NCBI GenBank assembly: GCA_002733715.2
Contig: NVWQ02000055.1
Coordinates: 99,748 to 163,747, forward strand
Reading direction: 5' to 3'
Length of the DNA: 64,000 bases
Source: Methylophaga sp.
GTDB lineage: Bacteria > Pseudomonadota > Gammaproteobacteria > Nitrosococcales > Methylophagaceae
The notes under the pieces are model-generated. The model searched no databases. It saw nothing but the letters and a program-made list of their open reading frames with translations, and was not told the origin of the DNA. Below, piece by piece: positions 62,928-64,000 of the stretch (position 1 is the first letter of the stretch; every line of letters begins with the position of its first letter). A program made the translations under genes and the position numbers.

Positions 62928-62956
62928 GCTAACGTCTAAACTGTCCGCTTGTTAGC
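62928..62956 (-). other. Short attC-like remnant
   Basis: Minus strand GCTAACAAGCGGACAGTTTAGACGTTAGC: TAACAA...GTTAGC boxes 3' of the delta-CA gene. Shorter than a normal attC. Confidence 0.4.
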
Positions 62957-62974
62957 GATATTTACATATAGTGA

Positions 62975-63835
62975 TCACTTTATTTTTGATAGGAGATTAG
63001 GGTTAACAACTAGGTTTCTTACACCATGAGCATGATCTTCATTAAAAACATTTCCTTTACACCACTCGCCCACCGTTTTTATATTAACTTTTGATACTTT
63101 AGGTCGAACACTCCATGAAACTTGGAGCGGTGAACCTTTCTCATTATAACTAGGGCCTGTTGTTGAGCCAGAATATTGCACAGGAGTGCCTGTATTGTCA
63201 GGGATATTGAGTGCTTGGTGACGGTCATTTTTCACACCGTATTTAGTCAATTCACCAAAGTCCTTAGCGCTTTCATCATTTACCAATACGTATACCTGTG
63301 TTTCTACACGTAATTGAGGGTTTGCGATTGAGTCACTTAGACAAGAAGCCAAAGTAGGGCCTGGTTCAATTTGTGCGCTTGAATGCACATAATGAACTTC
63401 AATAGTATCACCTGAATTAAGGCTTCCATGTTTGCTTGGACATATCTCTTGATCTATGGGTTTTAGTTCTTCGGCACTAAGGCTGCCAGAAAACATGTAA
63501 CCACTCTGAAACCCATGACCATCACCATTGCCAGCATACTTTGTAAATTCCCCACCTTTATGTTCAGCATTTTTATGAAAATGTATATTACAAAGATTCA
63601 TTTTCGTAAAATCTGGTGAGGAATTGAAAGCAACTGTGTTATTTCCTATAGTTGAGTCAATATCACGGGGTGATTGCGGGCCAAACCCTTTGTTTAAGGT
63701 ATTCTTTGCAAGTAGCTCGCGTTGCTGAGCAATGACTTGATTAGAAGTCTTAGCATCAATATCGGGTTTATGTTGTTCAATGCTAGCACAGCCAGATATT
63801 AATACTGTTCCTATCAGAAAAAGAGAGGCTCTCAT
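62975..63835 (-). CDS. Delta-class carbonic anhydrase-like lipoprotein
   Basis: Lipobox LISGCAS; FTKMNLCNIHFHKNAEHKGGEFTKYAG (HFHxNAEHK) and DTIEVHYVHSSAQ match the delta-CA zinc-ligand pattern. Confidence 0.75.
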   Translation of the reverse strand: MRASLFLIGTVLISGCASIEQHKPDIDAKTSNQVIAQQRELLAKNTLNKGFGPQSPRDIDSTIGNNTVAFNSSPDFTKMNLCNIHFHKNAEHKGGEFTKYAGNGDGHGFQSGYMFSGSLSAEELKPIDQEICPSKHGSLNSGDTIEVHYVHSSAQIEPGPTLASCLSDSIANPQLRVETQVYVLVNDESAKDFGELTKYGVKNDRHQALNIPDNTGTPVQYSGSTTGPSYNEKGSPLQVSWSVRPKVSKVNIKTVGEWCKGNVFNEDHAHGVRNLVVNPNLLSKIK

Positions 63836-63899
63836 TTTTTATATCTCCATTTGTTTGTAATGACTAAATTCTAGTTCAATTTTCTTTTTCGATAGATTC

Positions 63900-63987
63900 G
63901 CTAACGCCTTGCTAACCGGCCATTTATACAGAGTGCAGCGAAGCGGAACGGCGTATAAATGACCGGGTTGAGCTAATTGTTAGAAGC
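63900..63987 (-). other. Integron attC recombination site
   Basis: Minus strand GCTTCTAACAATTAGCTCAACCCGGTCATTTATACGCC...GTATAAATGGCCGGTTAGCAAGGCGTTAGC: TCTAACAATT and GCGTTAGC boxes with CCGGTCATTTATAC/GTATAAATGGCCGG internal imperfect hairpin. Confidence 0.85.
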
Positions 63988-64000
63988 TGTTTTCTCTAAG

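Overview
Window of a gammaproteobacterial chromosome. The two tetrahydromethanopterin/methanofuran C1 loci (fhcCDAB-pcd at 13.6-18.7 kb; DmrB-like flavoprotein, DHPS-like, DUF447 and MfnB-like genes at 53.0-56.3 kb) suggest a methylotroph. Housekeeping content includes ycaO, fbp, argS, priA, folA, a type IV minor pilin/pilY1 operon, tatABC, hisBHAFIE, an FNR-type regulator with ompW, murJ, oxyR, recF-gyrB and ndh. The strongest non-gene signals are: (i) an oriC-like region between priA and folA with four perfect DnaA boxes, plus two parS-like palindromes inside recF, which is not preceded by dnaA-dnaN; (ii) a dispersed family of nested palindromic elements, one of which is split by a GIY-YIG endonuclease gene; (iii) an accessory region at 56.3-64.0 kb with a four-gene operon (P-loop NTPase, ABC transporter, alpha/beta hydrolase, OprP-type porin). 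That operon has a near-consensus promoter and a perfect palindrome at the predicted transcription start. It lies between two transposase remnants and is followed by an integron-like attC site with a delta-class carbonic anhydrase cassette. All calls come from reading the sequence and the supplied ORFs. No database search was run.
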